This document shows positions 45,336 through 53,661 of a stretch of DNA of 64,000 nucleotides, one piece after another. Under the pieces are notes generated by a model. That model worked only from the letters and a program-made list of their open reading frames with translations. It had not been told where the DNA came from and made no database searches. Location: assembly GCA_964537055.1 (NCBI GenBank), contig CAZHYV010000002.1, positions 228,455-292,454 on the forward strand. Reading direction: 5' to 3'. The position numbers and the translations under genes are program-made. The first letter of the stretch is position 1, and each line of letters starts with the position of its first letter. Source of the stretch: CAZHYV01 sp964537055. Lineage in GTDB: Bacteria; Myxococcota_A; Polyangia; Palsa-1104; JAEUJZ01.

Positions 45336-45399
45336 ATGAGTTTTTTTGACACCAGGTAAAATTACTCATGAGTTTTTTTGACACCAGGTAAAATTACTC
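45336..45399. repeat. Perfect 32-bp tandem duplication
   Basis: Two adjacent identical 32-base copies, 45336-45367 and 45368-45399, each begin ATGAGTTTTTTTGACACCAG and end ATTACTC. The ends ATGAGT and ACTCAT are reverse complements when the following AT is included. Only the second copy is followed by a -10 hexamer. A duplication that moves or strengthens a promoter is a plausible origin. Confidence 0.9.
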
Positions 45400-45406
45400 A
45401 TATACT
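45378..45406 (+). promoter_or_regulatory. Near-consensus sigma-70 promoter of the AAA ATPase gene
   Basis: TTGACA (45378-45383), exactly 17 bp spacer and TATACT (45401-45406). The ATG of the next gene is at 45413, so the expected transcript starts at or 1-2 bases from the start codon. There is no ribosome binding site. This is a strong leaderless candidate. Confidence 0.65.
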
Positions 45407-45412
45407 GTCTTT

Positions 45413-46543
45413 ATGCGGTTTCTCCGTTATATCACTGACCAGGTGTCCAAAGATTTACACCAAAAGATGGTATTTGTGGGAGGTCCTCGACAGGTAGGAA
45501 AAACTACCTTTGCGATTCATCTCCGTCCACCTGACGAAGTAGGCTATCTAAATTGGGATGTGGCTAAAGACCGCAGAGCAATCTTGGAGCACCGGCTCCC
45601 AGCTGCTCCGCTGCTCGTTCTCGATGAGATTCATAAGTACAGAAATTGGCGAGGCTATGTAAAAGGAATTTTTGATGCTCAGAAATTGCAGCAGCAAGAG
45701 AGGCAGGAGATCCTGGTCACGGGAAGTGCACGGCTTGATTACTATCGATATGGGGGAGATTCTCTGCAAGGGCGGTACCACTATCTTCGACTTTTGCCAC
45801 TTAGCTTTCGAGAGATTCAAGGCCAAGGTTTTTCTGATCTGCAGGCTTTGTTTGAGTATAGCGGGTTCCCTGAGCCTTTTTCGCTACAGTCTGAGGTTGA
45901 AACCCGGAGATGGTCCAATGAATACACCTCCCGATTGATCCGCGAGGATCTGAGGGATCTGGAAGCAGTCAGGGATCTGGGGAATATCGAATTGCTGATG
46001 AATCGGTTACCTGACCTGGTAGGCAGCCCTCTTTCCATCAACTCCCTTCGAGAAGATCTTCAGGTTGCGCACAAAACCGTAGAACATTGGCTGACCATTT
46101 TAGAGCGGCTTTATGCATTATTTCGAATCCCCTCGATAGCGGGGAATCAAATTCGTGCAGTGAAAAAAGAGAGAAAGCATTACTTTTTTGATTGGACTCT
46201 AAACCAGGATCAAGGGGCGAGATTTGAGAACTTGATGGCGGTTCATTTATTAAAATATGTTTATTTTCTTCAGGACAGCCAAGGCCATAAGATGGAACTT
46301 CGATATTTTCGAGATACCGATGGAAGGGAAGTCGATTTTGTGGTTTTAAAAGATCAGAAGCCTGTCTTGTTTGTAGAGTGCAAATTGAAACAGCAGGCGG
46401 TTTCTCCGCCCCTTCTCTATCTTCAAAAGAAATATCCGCAAGTGCGGGCTTATCAAGTTCACTATCAGGGAGAGCAAAATTACCAGACCAAAGAAGGAAT
46501 CCGAGTCTTGCCTGCAACTGAGTTTTTGAAGGATTTTTTATAG
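45413..46543 (+). CDS. AAA ATPase with DUF4143 domain
   Basis: The 376-residue protein has Walker A GGPRQVGKTTF (near residues 23-33), Walker B LLVLDEIHKYRNW and the sensor region ITGSARLDYYRYGG type sequence (VTGSARLD), then a C-terminal DUF4143-like domain with a nuclease-like D..VECKL motif (EVDFVVLKDQKPVLFVECKLK). These ATPases occur sporadically and have been suggested to have antiviral or regulatory roles, but no function is established. It stands alone after an AT-rich gap and behind a duplicated promoter. Confidence 0.85.
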   Translation: MRFLRYITDQVSKDLHQKMVFVGGPRQVGKTTFAIHLRPPDEVGYLNWDVAKDRRAILEHRLPAAPLLVLDEIHKYRNWRGYVKGIFDAQKLQQQERQEILVTGSARLDYYRYGGDSLQGRYHYLRLLPLSFREIQGQGFSDLQALFEYSGFPEPFSLQSEVETRRWSNEYTSRLIREDLRDLEAVRDLGNIELLMNRLPDLVGSPLSINSLREDLQVAHKTVEHWLTILERLYALFRIPSIAGNQIRAVKKERKHYFFDWTLNQDQGARFENLMAVHLLKYVYFLQDSQGHKMELRYFRDTDGREVDFVVLKDQKPVLFVECKLKQQAVSPPLLYLQKKYPQVRAYQVHYQGEQNYQTKEGIRVLPATEFLKDFL

Positions 46544-46570
46544 ATTCTGATTGAACAAAGTTTGGCAGGG

Positions 46571-47509
46571 TCAGGAAACTTTCGTTTTCCGAACGAGCAA
46601 ATACATCCCCAGTAGAAAGAGCGGAATCGAAATCATCTGAGACGTCGAAAGCACCCCAAATAGCACGCCCCGTTCATCATCACGGAAAACCTCACAGAGC
46701 GACCGGAGAAGCGCATAAAGGACCATCATCGCGCCAAGCACTTGGCCTTCGTTCCGTTTGTACTTACGAACCACAAAGTAGGTGAACAAGAAAATGAATA
46801 AGGAACCAACGGCCTCATAAAGCTGCGTGGGGTGGACAGGGATCATCGACTCAAGACCACGGATCATATGGGCTTTGACCTGGGAAACCCAAGGCAAGCT
46901 ATGCACAGGGAATCTGAGGCCAAAGATGCTGAATGTGGGCTTCCCATAACAGCATCCATTCAGGAAACACCCAATTCTTCCGAAGAAAAGACCCAAGGCA
47001 ATCGCAGGGGCCGCTAAATCAGCCACCCGCAAGAAGGGCATCTTGTGACGTCGGGTGTAGAGGATGGCAACTGCCGTAGCGAGAAGAAATCCACCGTAGT
47101 AGGCTAGGCCTCCGTTCCAAAATTTGATCCAGGCAAAGCAATCCTTGGGGGGATGACAAACATTTTTGATCGGATCGCATAGATAATGGAAACCACATTC
47201 CTTTGCAGTAAAGCAGTGGTTGACCAGCGGTTGATAGGCAGGGACGCGTTCCGGGTGGAAACACAGGTTCACATAATCATAGAAATGGCCATCTGCAATG
47301 ACATGGAGGAGTCGAGCGCCTAAAATCCCAAACACAATCATATATAGATTGAGCGTATAAATGCGATAGGGAGAGAGCTGGGCATTTCTGGCATCTCGCA
47401 CGGTGAGAAGAAGAGCAAAGAACAATCCCAAAAAAAGAAACGTTAAGTACGATTCGAAGGATATGTTTCCAATGCCAGGGAGAGAAAAGGAAAAAAGAAT
47501 CGGCCTCAC
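46571..47509 (-). CDS. lgt: Prolipoprotein diacylglyceryl transferase with Cys-rich insertion
   Basis: The 312-residue multi-pass membrane enzyme attaches diacylglycerol to the lipobox cysteine. The signature RIGCFLNGCCYGKPT lies near 177-191, with HPTQLYEA later. The periplasmic part between the second and third helices has an insertion with five cysteines (VNHCFTAKECGFHYLC, then NVCHPPKDCFAWIK). The start is GTG 47509, 8 bp after the lspA stop. Both form a lipoprotein-maturation pair. The core looks active. Confidence 0.92.
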   Translation of the reverse strand: MRPILFSFSLPGIGNISFESYLTFLFLGLFFALLLTVRDARNAQLSPYRIYTLNLYMIVFGILGARLLHVIADGHFYDYVNLCFHPERVPAYQPLVNHCFTAKECGFHYLCDPIKNVCHPPKDCFAWIKFWNGGLAYYGGFLLATAVAILYTRRHKMPFLRVADLAAPAIALGLFFGRIGCFLNGCCYGKPTFSIFGLRFPVHSLPWVSQVKAHMIRGLESMIPVHPTQLYEAVGSLFIFLFTYFVVRKYKRNEGQVLGAMMVLYALLRSLCEVFRDDERGVLFGVLSTSQMISIPLFLLGMYLLVRKTKVS

Positions 47510-47517
47510 AAAGTAAT

Positions 47518-48036
47518 CTATTTTGATTTTTTGGAGAGAGGAGAGGAAACGTCTTTGTCTTTAGGCAGATTGAGAATCAAGAGAATGACCCCAACGACCA
47601 AAAAGGCATCTGCTAGGTTAAACGTTGGCCACTGATACACTTTTGCTTGGGTTGTGATTTTCCAGACGATGAAGTCTGTCACCTTTCCGTAGACCAAGCG
47701 ATCAAAGATATTCCCTAAAGCTCCCCCTGCCAAAAGACCCAGTTTGGCGCTGGTCCATCCTGCATACGAGGGAAGATTCTTGAGCCAAATCAAAATGACA
47801 GCAAGACAAAGAATGGCAATGGGATACAGGAACCAATGAAACCAAGGATTGTTGGAGAATAGACTGAACGCCATCCCCTTATTCTCTGCGTATCTAAAAT
47901 CAAACAAACCCGAAATTACTGTGATCGCCCTAGGAGAAATGGGCTGTAAGGCATGCTTCGCCCATATTTTGCTTCCAATATCAAGACCCAGGGCAAGAAT
48001 GAAAAAGACTGAGAAACTTAAATATTTATTTCGCAT
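47518..48036 (-). CDS. lspA: Lipoprotein signal peptidase II
   Basis: The 172-residue membrane aspartyl protease has the two catalytic Asp motifs GNIFDRLVYGKVTDF and FNLADAFLVVG, with ENKGMAFSL before. It cuts prolipoproteins after Lgt acts. ATG 48036 is preferred over a GTG at 48069. TTGTAG-17 bp-TATAAA lies just upstream (minus strand), giving a very short leader. A divergent gene starts at 48090. Confidence 0.92.
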   Translation of the reverse strand: MRNKYLSFSVFFILALGLDIGSKIWAKHALQPISPRAITVISGLFDFRYAENKGMAFSLFSNNPWFHWFLYPIAILCLAVILIWLKNLPSYAGWTSAKLGLLAGGALGNIFDRLVYGKVTDFIVWKITTQAKVYQWPTFNLADAFLVVGVILLILNLPKDKDVSSPLSKKSK

Positions 48037-48089
48037 GGTAAATATTTTATACCATTGTCTGCGAAACACTACAATGCCAGGAGCACAAA

Positions 48090-49058
48090 ATGCGCATTTT
48101 TTTAACAGGGGGCACGGGACTCATCGGGTCTAGGTTGTTAGAAGCATTGGTAGCACAAGGCGATGAAGTTACTGCGCTTACCCGTTCTGCTTCGTCTCTT
48201 GAAAAAATAAAACGGAAGTATCCTTCTAAGATCCGAGTCATCGCAGGGGATCTTACGAAGAGAGGTCTTTGGCAAAAAGAGGTTGCGAATCAGGATACGG
48301 TCATCTCGCTTGCTGGCGAATCTTTGGTGGGCCGTAGATGGACCAAAGACTTAAAACAGAGGATGTACGATAGCCGAGTGATTGGAACCAAGCATTTGGT
48401 CGAATCGATTGAGCTTGTACCTAAGGAGGCAAGACCCAGACGGGTTTTGCTGGCTTCTGCTACGGGGTATTACGGGGATCAGAACGATGCTGTGCTGACT
48501 GAAGAATCTAACGCGGGGTCGGGATTTCTGTCAAAGCTGTGCGTAGATTGGGAGGCAGAAGCGAGACGCGCAGAAACTTTCGGCGCTGTGGTGACCCTCT
48601 TACGGTTTGGTGTAGTCCTTGATCCCAAAGGGGGTGCTTTACAAAAAATGTTACCTGCATTTCGATTCTTTGTAGGTGGCCCCATTGGATCGGGGAAGCA
48701 GTACATTTCTTGGATTCACTATAAGGACGTAGCAGAAATGATCCTGTTTATCTTACGCCTCCCAGAAAAAGAGGCGGAAGGGCCTTTTAATCTGACAGCG
48801 CCCCACCCCGTAACCATGAAGCAATTTGCGACTTCGATCGGAAACGTTCTCAAAAGGCCCGCTTGGTTTTCGGTCCCGGAGGCTTTTGTGAAGTTACTTT
48901 TCGGTGAGGCTGCAAAGGTGATATTAGAGGGCCAGCAGGTCTTTCCAAAACGGGCAGAAGCGCTTGGTTATCAGTTTCGTTATACTTACATAGAAGAGGC
49001 CTTACGTTCCCTACTAAGAAACGACCAAAAAAAGGTGTATTCAAGAGAACGTTTATGA
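48090..49058 (+). CDS. TIGR01777-family NAD(P)-dependent epimerase/oxidoreductase
   Basis: The 322-residue protein has the Rossmann start MRIFLTGGTGLIGSRLLEAL, VISLAGESLVGRRW and the C-terminal domain (RALE.. type, QQVFPKRAEALGYQF), matching the YfcH-like TIGR01777 family. The substrate is unknown. ATG has AGGAG upstream. It overlaps the CPBP protease gene by 4 bp, so they are co-translated. Confidence 0.88.
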   Translation: MRIFLTGGTGLIGSRLLEALVAQGDEVTALTRSASSLEKIKRKYPSKIRVIAGDLTKRGLWQKEVANQDTVISLAGESLVGRRWTKDLKQRMYDSRVIGTKHLVESIELVPKEARPRRVLLASATGYYGDQNDAVLTEESNAGSGFLSKLCVDWEAEARRAETFGAVVTLLRFGVVLDPKGGALQKMLPAFRFFVGGPIGSGKQYISWIHYKDVAEMILFILRLPEKEAEGPFNLTAPHPVTMKQFATSIGNVLKRPAWFSVPEAFVKLLFGEAAKVILEGQQVFPKRAEALGYQFRYTYIEEALRSLLRNDQKKVYSRERL

Positions 49059-49807
49059 CGAATATTGAGATTCCCCCACTTGAGAGCTCTAAGGAACCAG
49101 ACGCTTCTCGGATCAAAGAGCATGTCCAAAAAGAGAAAAAAAACCGGATTCTTGCGGAAGTAATCATTGTGTATGGGGTTGTGCTTCTGCTTTTGGGGAT
49201 TTACTCCCGGCTTCCTTGGTCTTTGATAAGGGAGTATGGTGTTCTTGTGGCGGCAGCCCTATTTTTGTACCTTCCTATTTTGTTGCTTCAATACCGTCGG
49301 TTTTCCTTCAAAGAGTATGGATTGACTTTACAGCCGCTTGGGAAGTCGCTGAAGTTCTATGTCATTCTCTCTATCCTAGTTTTCTCTTTGTTTGGGGTGG
49401 GCTATTTTGTGATTCAAAAGTTTCAATGGTGTGTCCCCTTGCATGTCCCTCCATCCTTGGTACAGTGTCTACCCAAATTAGGCTTGCGCCCACCGCTCCC
49501 AACTCCTATATGGCTTTGGGTGGCAAATACGTTATTGCTAGTTGCTCTGCCCGAAGAGTGTTTTTTTCGTGGATACCTTCAAGGAAGAATAGCAAAGCTC
49601 GCGTCTCCTTATGCCGCTGTCATCATCACAAGCGTTTTGTTTGCCTTGGGACATGTGGTCACTTCGCTACATATCGGTTCTTTGCTTATCTTTTTTCCCA
49701 GCCTTCTGTTCGGATGGCTCCGATTAAAAACCGGAGCCGTTTTGGCCAGTATTTTATTTCACGCAAGTTGTAATGTCTTTATTGTGCTCCTACATTCTTT
49801 TATGTAA
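49055..49807 (+). CDS. CPBP-family intramembrane metalloprotease
   Basis: The 250-residue membrane protein has six or more hydrophobic segments and the CPBP/Abi motifs: EECFFRGYLQ (two Glu and Arg), LFALGHVV and HASCNVF. These residues are the proposed active site of CAAX-type glutamic proteases. Some myxobacterial relatives act as myxosortases, which cannot be decided here. Start overlaps the TIGR01777 gene by 4 bp. Confidence 0.85.
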   Translation: MTNIEIPPLESSKEPDASRIKEHVQKEKKNRILAEVIIVYGVVLLLLGIYSRLPWSLIREYGVLVAAALFLYLPILLLQYRRFSFKEYGLTLQPLGKSLKFYVILSILVFSLFGVGYFVIQKFQWCVPLHVPPSLVQCLPKLGLRPPLPTPIWLWVANTLLLVALPEECFFRGYLQGRIAKLASPYAAVIITSVLFALGHVVTSLHIGSLLIFFPSLLFGWLRLKTGAVLASILFHASCNVFIVLLHSFM

Positions 49808-49881
49808 AAGCAATCCCCATAAAACGACATTCCTTTTTTTCCATATGTACAAGAGATTCTGCCTTGAATATAAGGAAGGTT

Positions 49882-50670
49882 ATGAAAAATCCAAAATATA
49901 GATGGATCCCCATTCAATTGTTGCTCCCAATGATCATGTGGGCATTGGCTAGCTTGAATGAAACGCCTAGCTATGGACAATCTCCTTGCACTGAAGCGAG
50001 TGAGATCCAAAAATTCAAAAGAGCCGAGGATGAAGGAGCAAAAACTTCTCTTCTTCAAGCATCCCAAAGCCCCCGGTTCATGCTAGGCCTTGCGGACAAG
50101 GCATTTCAGGAATTTAGAAAAACGCAATGTGAACATTATTTATTTGAAAGCATCTCTCTCTATAAAGTCTACTATGAGCGTTTAGAAAGTGCTGGGAAAG
50201 AGAAAAAACCCGTCAGAGAATCTACCCGCAACGAGTACAAACATTGGCTTGAGAGGATCCAAACAGCGACGCAATACGAGGGGAAAGCGCTTCCCGGAGA
50301 AAGTTTGTACGGGCAAAAAAATGTGTTTGCTGAACTAGAGCAATTTCGAGCGAAGCTGACCACGGAAAAGCTTCGCGTAGACGCACTTATTGCAAAAAGA
50401 AACAAGGTTCTGATTCCCAGTGTAATTGCGATGGCCATCGGGATTCCCATGGTTGTGGTTGGAAGTGTACTCGTATCGAAAGATGGAAATCTTGTTCCTG
50501 GAGCTACCTGTGATTTTGACGGCCGTCCTCGTCCTTGCGTATATGATTATCCACCTCAACAATACGGAGTTGTAGTTGGTATCGGGGCAGCATTAACAAT
50601 TGGAGGTGCAACTGGGTTGGGAGTCTCACTATACCAAATTAACCAGCAACAATCTCCATTGAGTCATTAA
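49882..50670 (+). CDS. Secreted hypothetical protein, tandem paralogue A
   Basis: The 262-residue protein has a signal peptide (cleavage near SYG-QSPC, about residue 33), a helical Glu/Lys-rich region, then two hydrophobic segments separated by a two-Cys loop (VIAMAIGIPMVVVG, CDFDGRPRPCVYDY, IGAALTIGGATGLG) and the tail INQQQSP. ATG 49882 is preceded by AAGGAAGG. Its neighbour at 50682 is a clear duplicate (shared ENYLFES/HYLFES, TRNEY, VLIPSVIAMAIGIPMV). I recognise no family. The same general plan appears at 3.5-4.6 kb. Confidence 0.7.
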   Translation: MKNPKYRWIPIQLLLPMIMWALASLNETPSYGQSPCTEASEIQKFKRAEDEGAKTSLLQASQSPRFMLGLADKAFQEFRKTQCEHYLFESISLYKVYYERLESAGKEKKPVRESTRNEYKHWLERIQTATQYEGKALPGESLYGQKNVFAELEQFRAKLTTEKLRVDALIAKRNKVLIPSVIAMAIGIPMVVVGSVLVSKDGNLVPGATCDFDGRPRPCVYDYPPQQYGVVVGIGAALTIGGATGLGVSLYQINQQQSPLSH

Positions 50671-50681
50671 CAAGGGGTGCT

Positions 50682-51467
50682 ATGAAAAATTCAGTGATTT
50701 TATCTTTGTCTCGTAGGCTGGTGAGCATTCCTGGCTTATTTTTAATGCTATTCGGATTTTTCCAAACTGCTGTAGCTACCCAGCATTGTATCGAATCGGC
50801 CGAACTGCAAAAAACCAAAATTGTAGAGTTTGAACAGAAAAGAAACTCGATGTTGGTCGGGACAAAAACGGCCGTTGCCCTATTGAAGAACGCGGAAGAA
50901 AGCTTTAGGGATTTTACAAAAACGGGCTGTGAAAACTACCTCTTTGAGAGTGTCTCTTTGTATAAGGATTATTATCGGCTTTTAGAACAGGGACTTTTCC
51001 AAAGGAAGCCCGTCAATGAATTTACTCGTAATGAATACCAAAACTGGCTCGAACGAATTGAAAGCAGCCGGCAGCAGAAAAGCATGAGCCCATTCTTGTT
51101 ACCAAACCCCTCGAAAGAGAACTTTTTTTCAGAACTGACGCAACTTCAATCGAAGCTCTTGGAAGAAAAGCTTCGCGTAGATCGTCTGATTACCAAGAGA
51201 AACAAAGTACTGATCCCTAGCGTGATTGCGATGGCTATTGGAATTCCAATGGTTGCCGTGGGCGGAACCATTGTGTCATTAAATGGAAAACGGTACGCAG
51301 GTTCTTGTAGTTTTGATGGGGAGCCAACCCCTTGTGTTTATGATATTCCCGTGGCCGGGTATGGTGTCATGATTGGATTGGGAGCCGCACTGACCATTGG
51401 AGGTGCCACGGGCTTGGGGGTCTCTTTACACCAAATCAACCAACAACAATCTCCGTCGGCTAAGTAA
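50682..51467 (+). CDS. Secreted hypothetical protein, tandem paralogue B
   Basis: The 261-residue protein is a tandem copy of paralogue A: signal peptide (cleavage near AVA-TQHC), the helical region with YLFESVSLYKDYY and TRNEYQNWLERI, then the conserved end (VLIPSVIAMAIGIPMVAVGG, two-Cys loop CSFDGEPTPCVYDI, GAALTIGGATGLGVSLHQINQQQSP). ATG has AAGGGG upstream, 11 bp after the A stop. Their conserved C-termini suggest a shared binding or membrane role. The function is unknown. Confidence 0.7.
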   Translation: MKNSVILSLSRRLVSIPGLFLMLFGFFQTAVATQHCIESAELQKTKIVEFEQKRNSMLVGTKTAVALLKNAEESFRDFTKTGCENYLFESVSLYKDYYRLLEQGLFQRKPVNEFTRNEYQNWLERIESSRQQKSMSPFLLPNPSKENFFSELTQLQSKLLEEKLRVDRLITKRNKVLIPSVIAMAIGIPMVAVGGTIVSLNGKRYAGSCSFDGEPTPCVYDIPVAGYGVMIGLGAALTIGGATGLGVSLHQINQQQSPSAK

Positions 51468-51485
51468 CGTGCCTATAAGAGAGGT

Positions 51486-51793
51486 AAATTGAGTGCCCAA
51501 TCAGCGCAGATATTTGGATTAAGGATGTGCAAATTTTGCTCACCGTTAAAAATAGCGGAATTCTCATTAAAGCAACTATGCTCTGCAGTAATTGTGAGGG
51601 ATGGCATTGACAGCACGCTCTTATTCAAAAAAAAGAACCATTCATTGAGAAACGAGACACTGTTGAGGTAATTCAGGGCAAGGTTTTTGTAACTGCAAGA
51701 TCTTTTGAGGCGGTAGAATTGGATTTATCTTTGATCTGGCCACCTGCTACCGGGGAAGGAGCGGGACACGTGGGGCAAAAACATGATCTGTAG
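51486..51793 (+). pseudogene. Possible decayed gene with an internal stop
   Basis: From about 51488 a frame reads VQILLTVKNSGILIKATMLC-like protein text until a TGA at 51608-51610, then continues open to a TAG at 51791-51793 (VEVIQGKVFVTARSFEAVEL). Both parts look coding in character and are in the same frame, as if one gene acquired a stop. It overlaps the 3' end of the following minus-strand gene. The case is weak. Confidence 0.25.
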
Positions 51794-53521
51794 ATAGAGA
51801 GGTGGCGGTTTTAATTCCTTAGGGCAAACGACGGTAAGGGGGTGTTTTTGTCCCACTGCTGTAAGCCGAAGGGTTGTCTCATTCTTACACCGAGTGGCAG
51901 CTTTTGTATAAGTTTTTGCACTTTCACGAATCAGAGAAACGCCCTCTACGTGCGTGATGGAGTAGGAGGTGCGAAATACGCCACACTCCTCCATCGCTTC
52001 TGTTTCTATGTGGTTGGGGTATATGAAAAACGATGAGCTGCCCTGACAGTCCTGCTTCATCAGCTGTTTCATCAGGGCCTCGGCTAAATCTCGTTTCAGT
52101 TCTGAAGAAGGAGGCGCTTTGGTCGTTTTTAGCTGCACTCCCAAGAGAGAAAACAGCTGTCTAAAGAACGCCACTGAATCAAGGCCATTAGATCCTTTCG
52201 TTTCAAAAAGCTTCTGTATCTCGGAGACAAGCTTTGGGTTGCCTGACACCGCTTGTAACGTCGCTAAATATTCTTCTGTAGAATACGATGATGGCGCTGA
52301 CCGCTCTGCTTTATGCAAGAGCTCTTCCCAAACAGCAAACATCCCCGTGTCTGAATATTGTAAAGAATCCTTACGAACGGCGAGATCAGTGACCAATGAC
52401 AGAACCGACCCACACTGGTACTGGGCTCGGTAATGCGGGTCTTTGGTGGTTTCAGGAAACTCACGAGCTTCGATCGCTTTCATGCAGCGAAAAAGGGCGT
52501 TATTTTCGACACGAAGACGGTTCTTTGGCGAAAGGGCCCCCAGTGTCTCAAGAGCAATCCTGGCGGCTTCGTCAGCGCTTCCTTCGTGGATCCAAAAATC
52601 GCTTGGTACGGAAGCGACATACTTACGGTTCCATAGATGAAATAATTCGTGAGCAAAGAACTGTGCCAAGGATAAGAAATTCTCTTCGGTTTCTTGTTTC
52701 CAAAAGTCCCCTTGAATGGAATAATTGATGAGGCCAGAGAGTGTGTTTCCCGTGGCGCTAATTCCCTTGGATGAATAGGTGAAAAAGATTAGAGGTTTCT
52801 CTGGCAGTTTGGCTGCTAGTACTTCTTCATAAAACTCGAATAAACGAGGAATCAAAAGATAAAACCGGCGGTAGATCCATGTAGGCAATGCTGGATCGAG
52901 CATAACGATCATGGAAGGGGTCTCTAGCGGTTTTAGGTTCCCAAAATATACGTAGGTTTGCTCTAACCATTCCGAAGACCAAGGATGGGCTTGGGAAAAC
53001 CAATGCCCTTTAATAAGTCCGTTCTCCCTACTTCGAGGAATGAAGGTAAATAAGGGGGAGGGCCGACAGATTTTGTCCGACGGACACCCTTGAAAGTAAA
53101 AGGGAAACACAATTAGGCTCCCATCACTAAAGGTCTGAAAGAATTCTTCGCTCTTAGGAATCGGTTCGTTGTAGGGCGTTAGCTCAAAGATCGCTTCGGA
53201 AAAAGGTTGTCCTTTCGCATGAACGATGGCCTCTCTGCCGTCAACCGTTGTGATGACAAGATCTTTGCTGACAGCGTGCCAAGACGAGCGGATGGGATGA
53301 TTGGGTCCATGGAATACAAAATTTTTCACCGGTTCAGACATGCGGATATGAGCTCGAAAGCGGTTTTTGTCGGACGCTAATTCCTCGGACAGCGACTCTT
53401 TAGGTAAATGCTCAACGGTAACAGCATACCGAAACGGAGAACCCTGAGACGGCTGCGAGAATCCATGTTGTACGCAAAGCAAAGAAACCCAGAGCAAGCA
53501 GCCAAAAAGGAAAGATTTCAT
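51725..53521 (-). CDS. Exported M61-like metallopeptidase
   Basis: The 598-residue protein has a signal peptide (cleavage near SQP, about 23), an N-terminal beta-rich domain and a zinc motif HELFHLWN followed by a Glu in DFWIHEGSADEAA. This pattern (HExxH plus a downstream Glu) matches glycyl aminopeptidases of family M61. Several Cys residues in the C-terminal part suggest disulfides in the periplasm. The substrate is unknown. Confidence 0.78.
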   Translation of the reverse strand: MKSFLFGCLLWVSLLCVQHGFSQPSQGSPFRYAVTVEHLPKESLSEELASDKNRFRAHIRMSEPVKNFVFHGPNHPIRSSWHAVSKDLVITTVDGREAIVHAKGQPFSEAIFELTPYNEPIPKSEEFFQTFSDGSLIVFPFYFQGCPSDKICRPSPLFTFIPRSRENGLIKGHWFSQAHPWSSEWLEQTYVYFGNLKPLETPSMIVMLDPALPTWIYRRFYLLIPRLFEFYEEVLAAKLPEKPLIFFTYSSKGISATGNTLSGLINYSIQGDFWKQETEENFLSLAQFFAHELFHLWNRKYVASVPSDFWIHEGSADEAARIALETLGALSPKNRLRVENNALFRCMKAIEAREFPETTKDPHYRAQYQCGSVLSLVTDLAVRKDSLQYSDTGMFAVWEELLHKAERSAPSSYSTEEYLATLQAVSGNPKLVSEIQKLFETKGSNGLDSVAFFRQLFSLLGVQLKTTKAPPSSELKRDLAEALMKQLMKQDCQGSSSFFIYPNHIETEAMEECGVFRTSYSITHVEGVSLIRESAKTYTKAATRCKNETTLRLTAVGQKHPLTVVCPKELKPPPLYLQIMFLPHVSRSFPGSRWPDQR

Positions 53522-53661
53522 GAGTGCTGTTATAGCAGATATGGTGGTATCAGATCATAACACTCTTTATCAGGCCATCCCTTTGTTTGGCTGTCTCTTA
53601 AAGGGTAAGAGCCCGAAATAAGAATCTTTTCTATCTCGAGGAACAAGGGTGGAGCCGCTTG

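Larger units (their letters stand above)
44893..45412. other. 520-bp AT-rich region; no gene; dyads and a 32-bp tandem repeat
   Basis: The region between SIMPL and the AAA ATPase holds TTGAGCA (45015-45021) and TGCTCAA (45065-45071) as an outer dyad, with ATGATCCA at 45021 and 45052 inside it. A 31-codon ORF at 45052-45147 lacks support. At 45336-45367 and 45368-45399 the same 32 bases occur twice in tandem. The second copy supplies the promoter listed next. The AT-rich sequence and lone ATPase gene suggest an acquired insertion. Confidence 0.5.

Noticed and set aside
46038..46517. Minus-strand 159-codon ORF inside the DUF4143 gene
   Set aside because: Antisense to a gene with clear motifs.
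49216..49773. Plus-strand 185-codon ORF inside the CPBP gene
   Set aside because: Shadow in another frame; the CPBP frame has conserved motifs and a coupled start.
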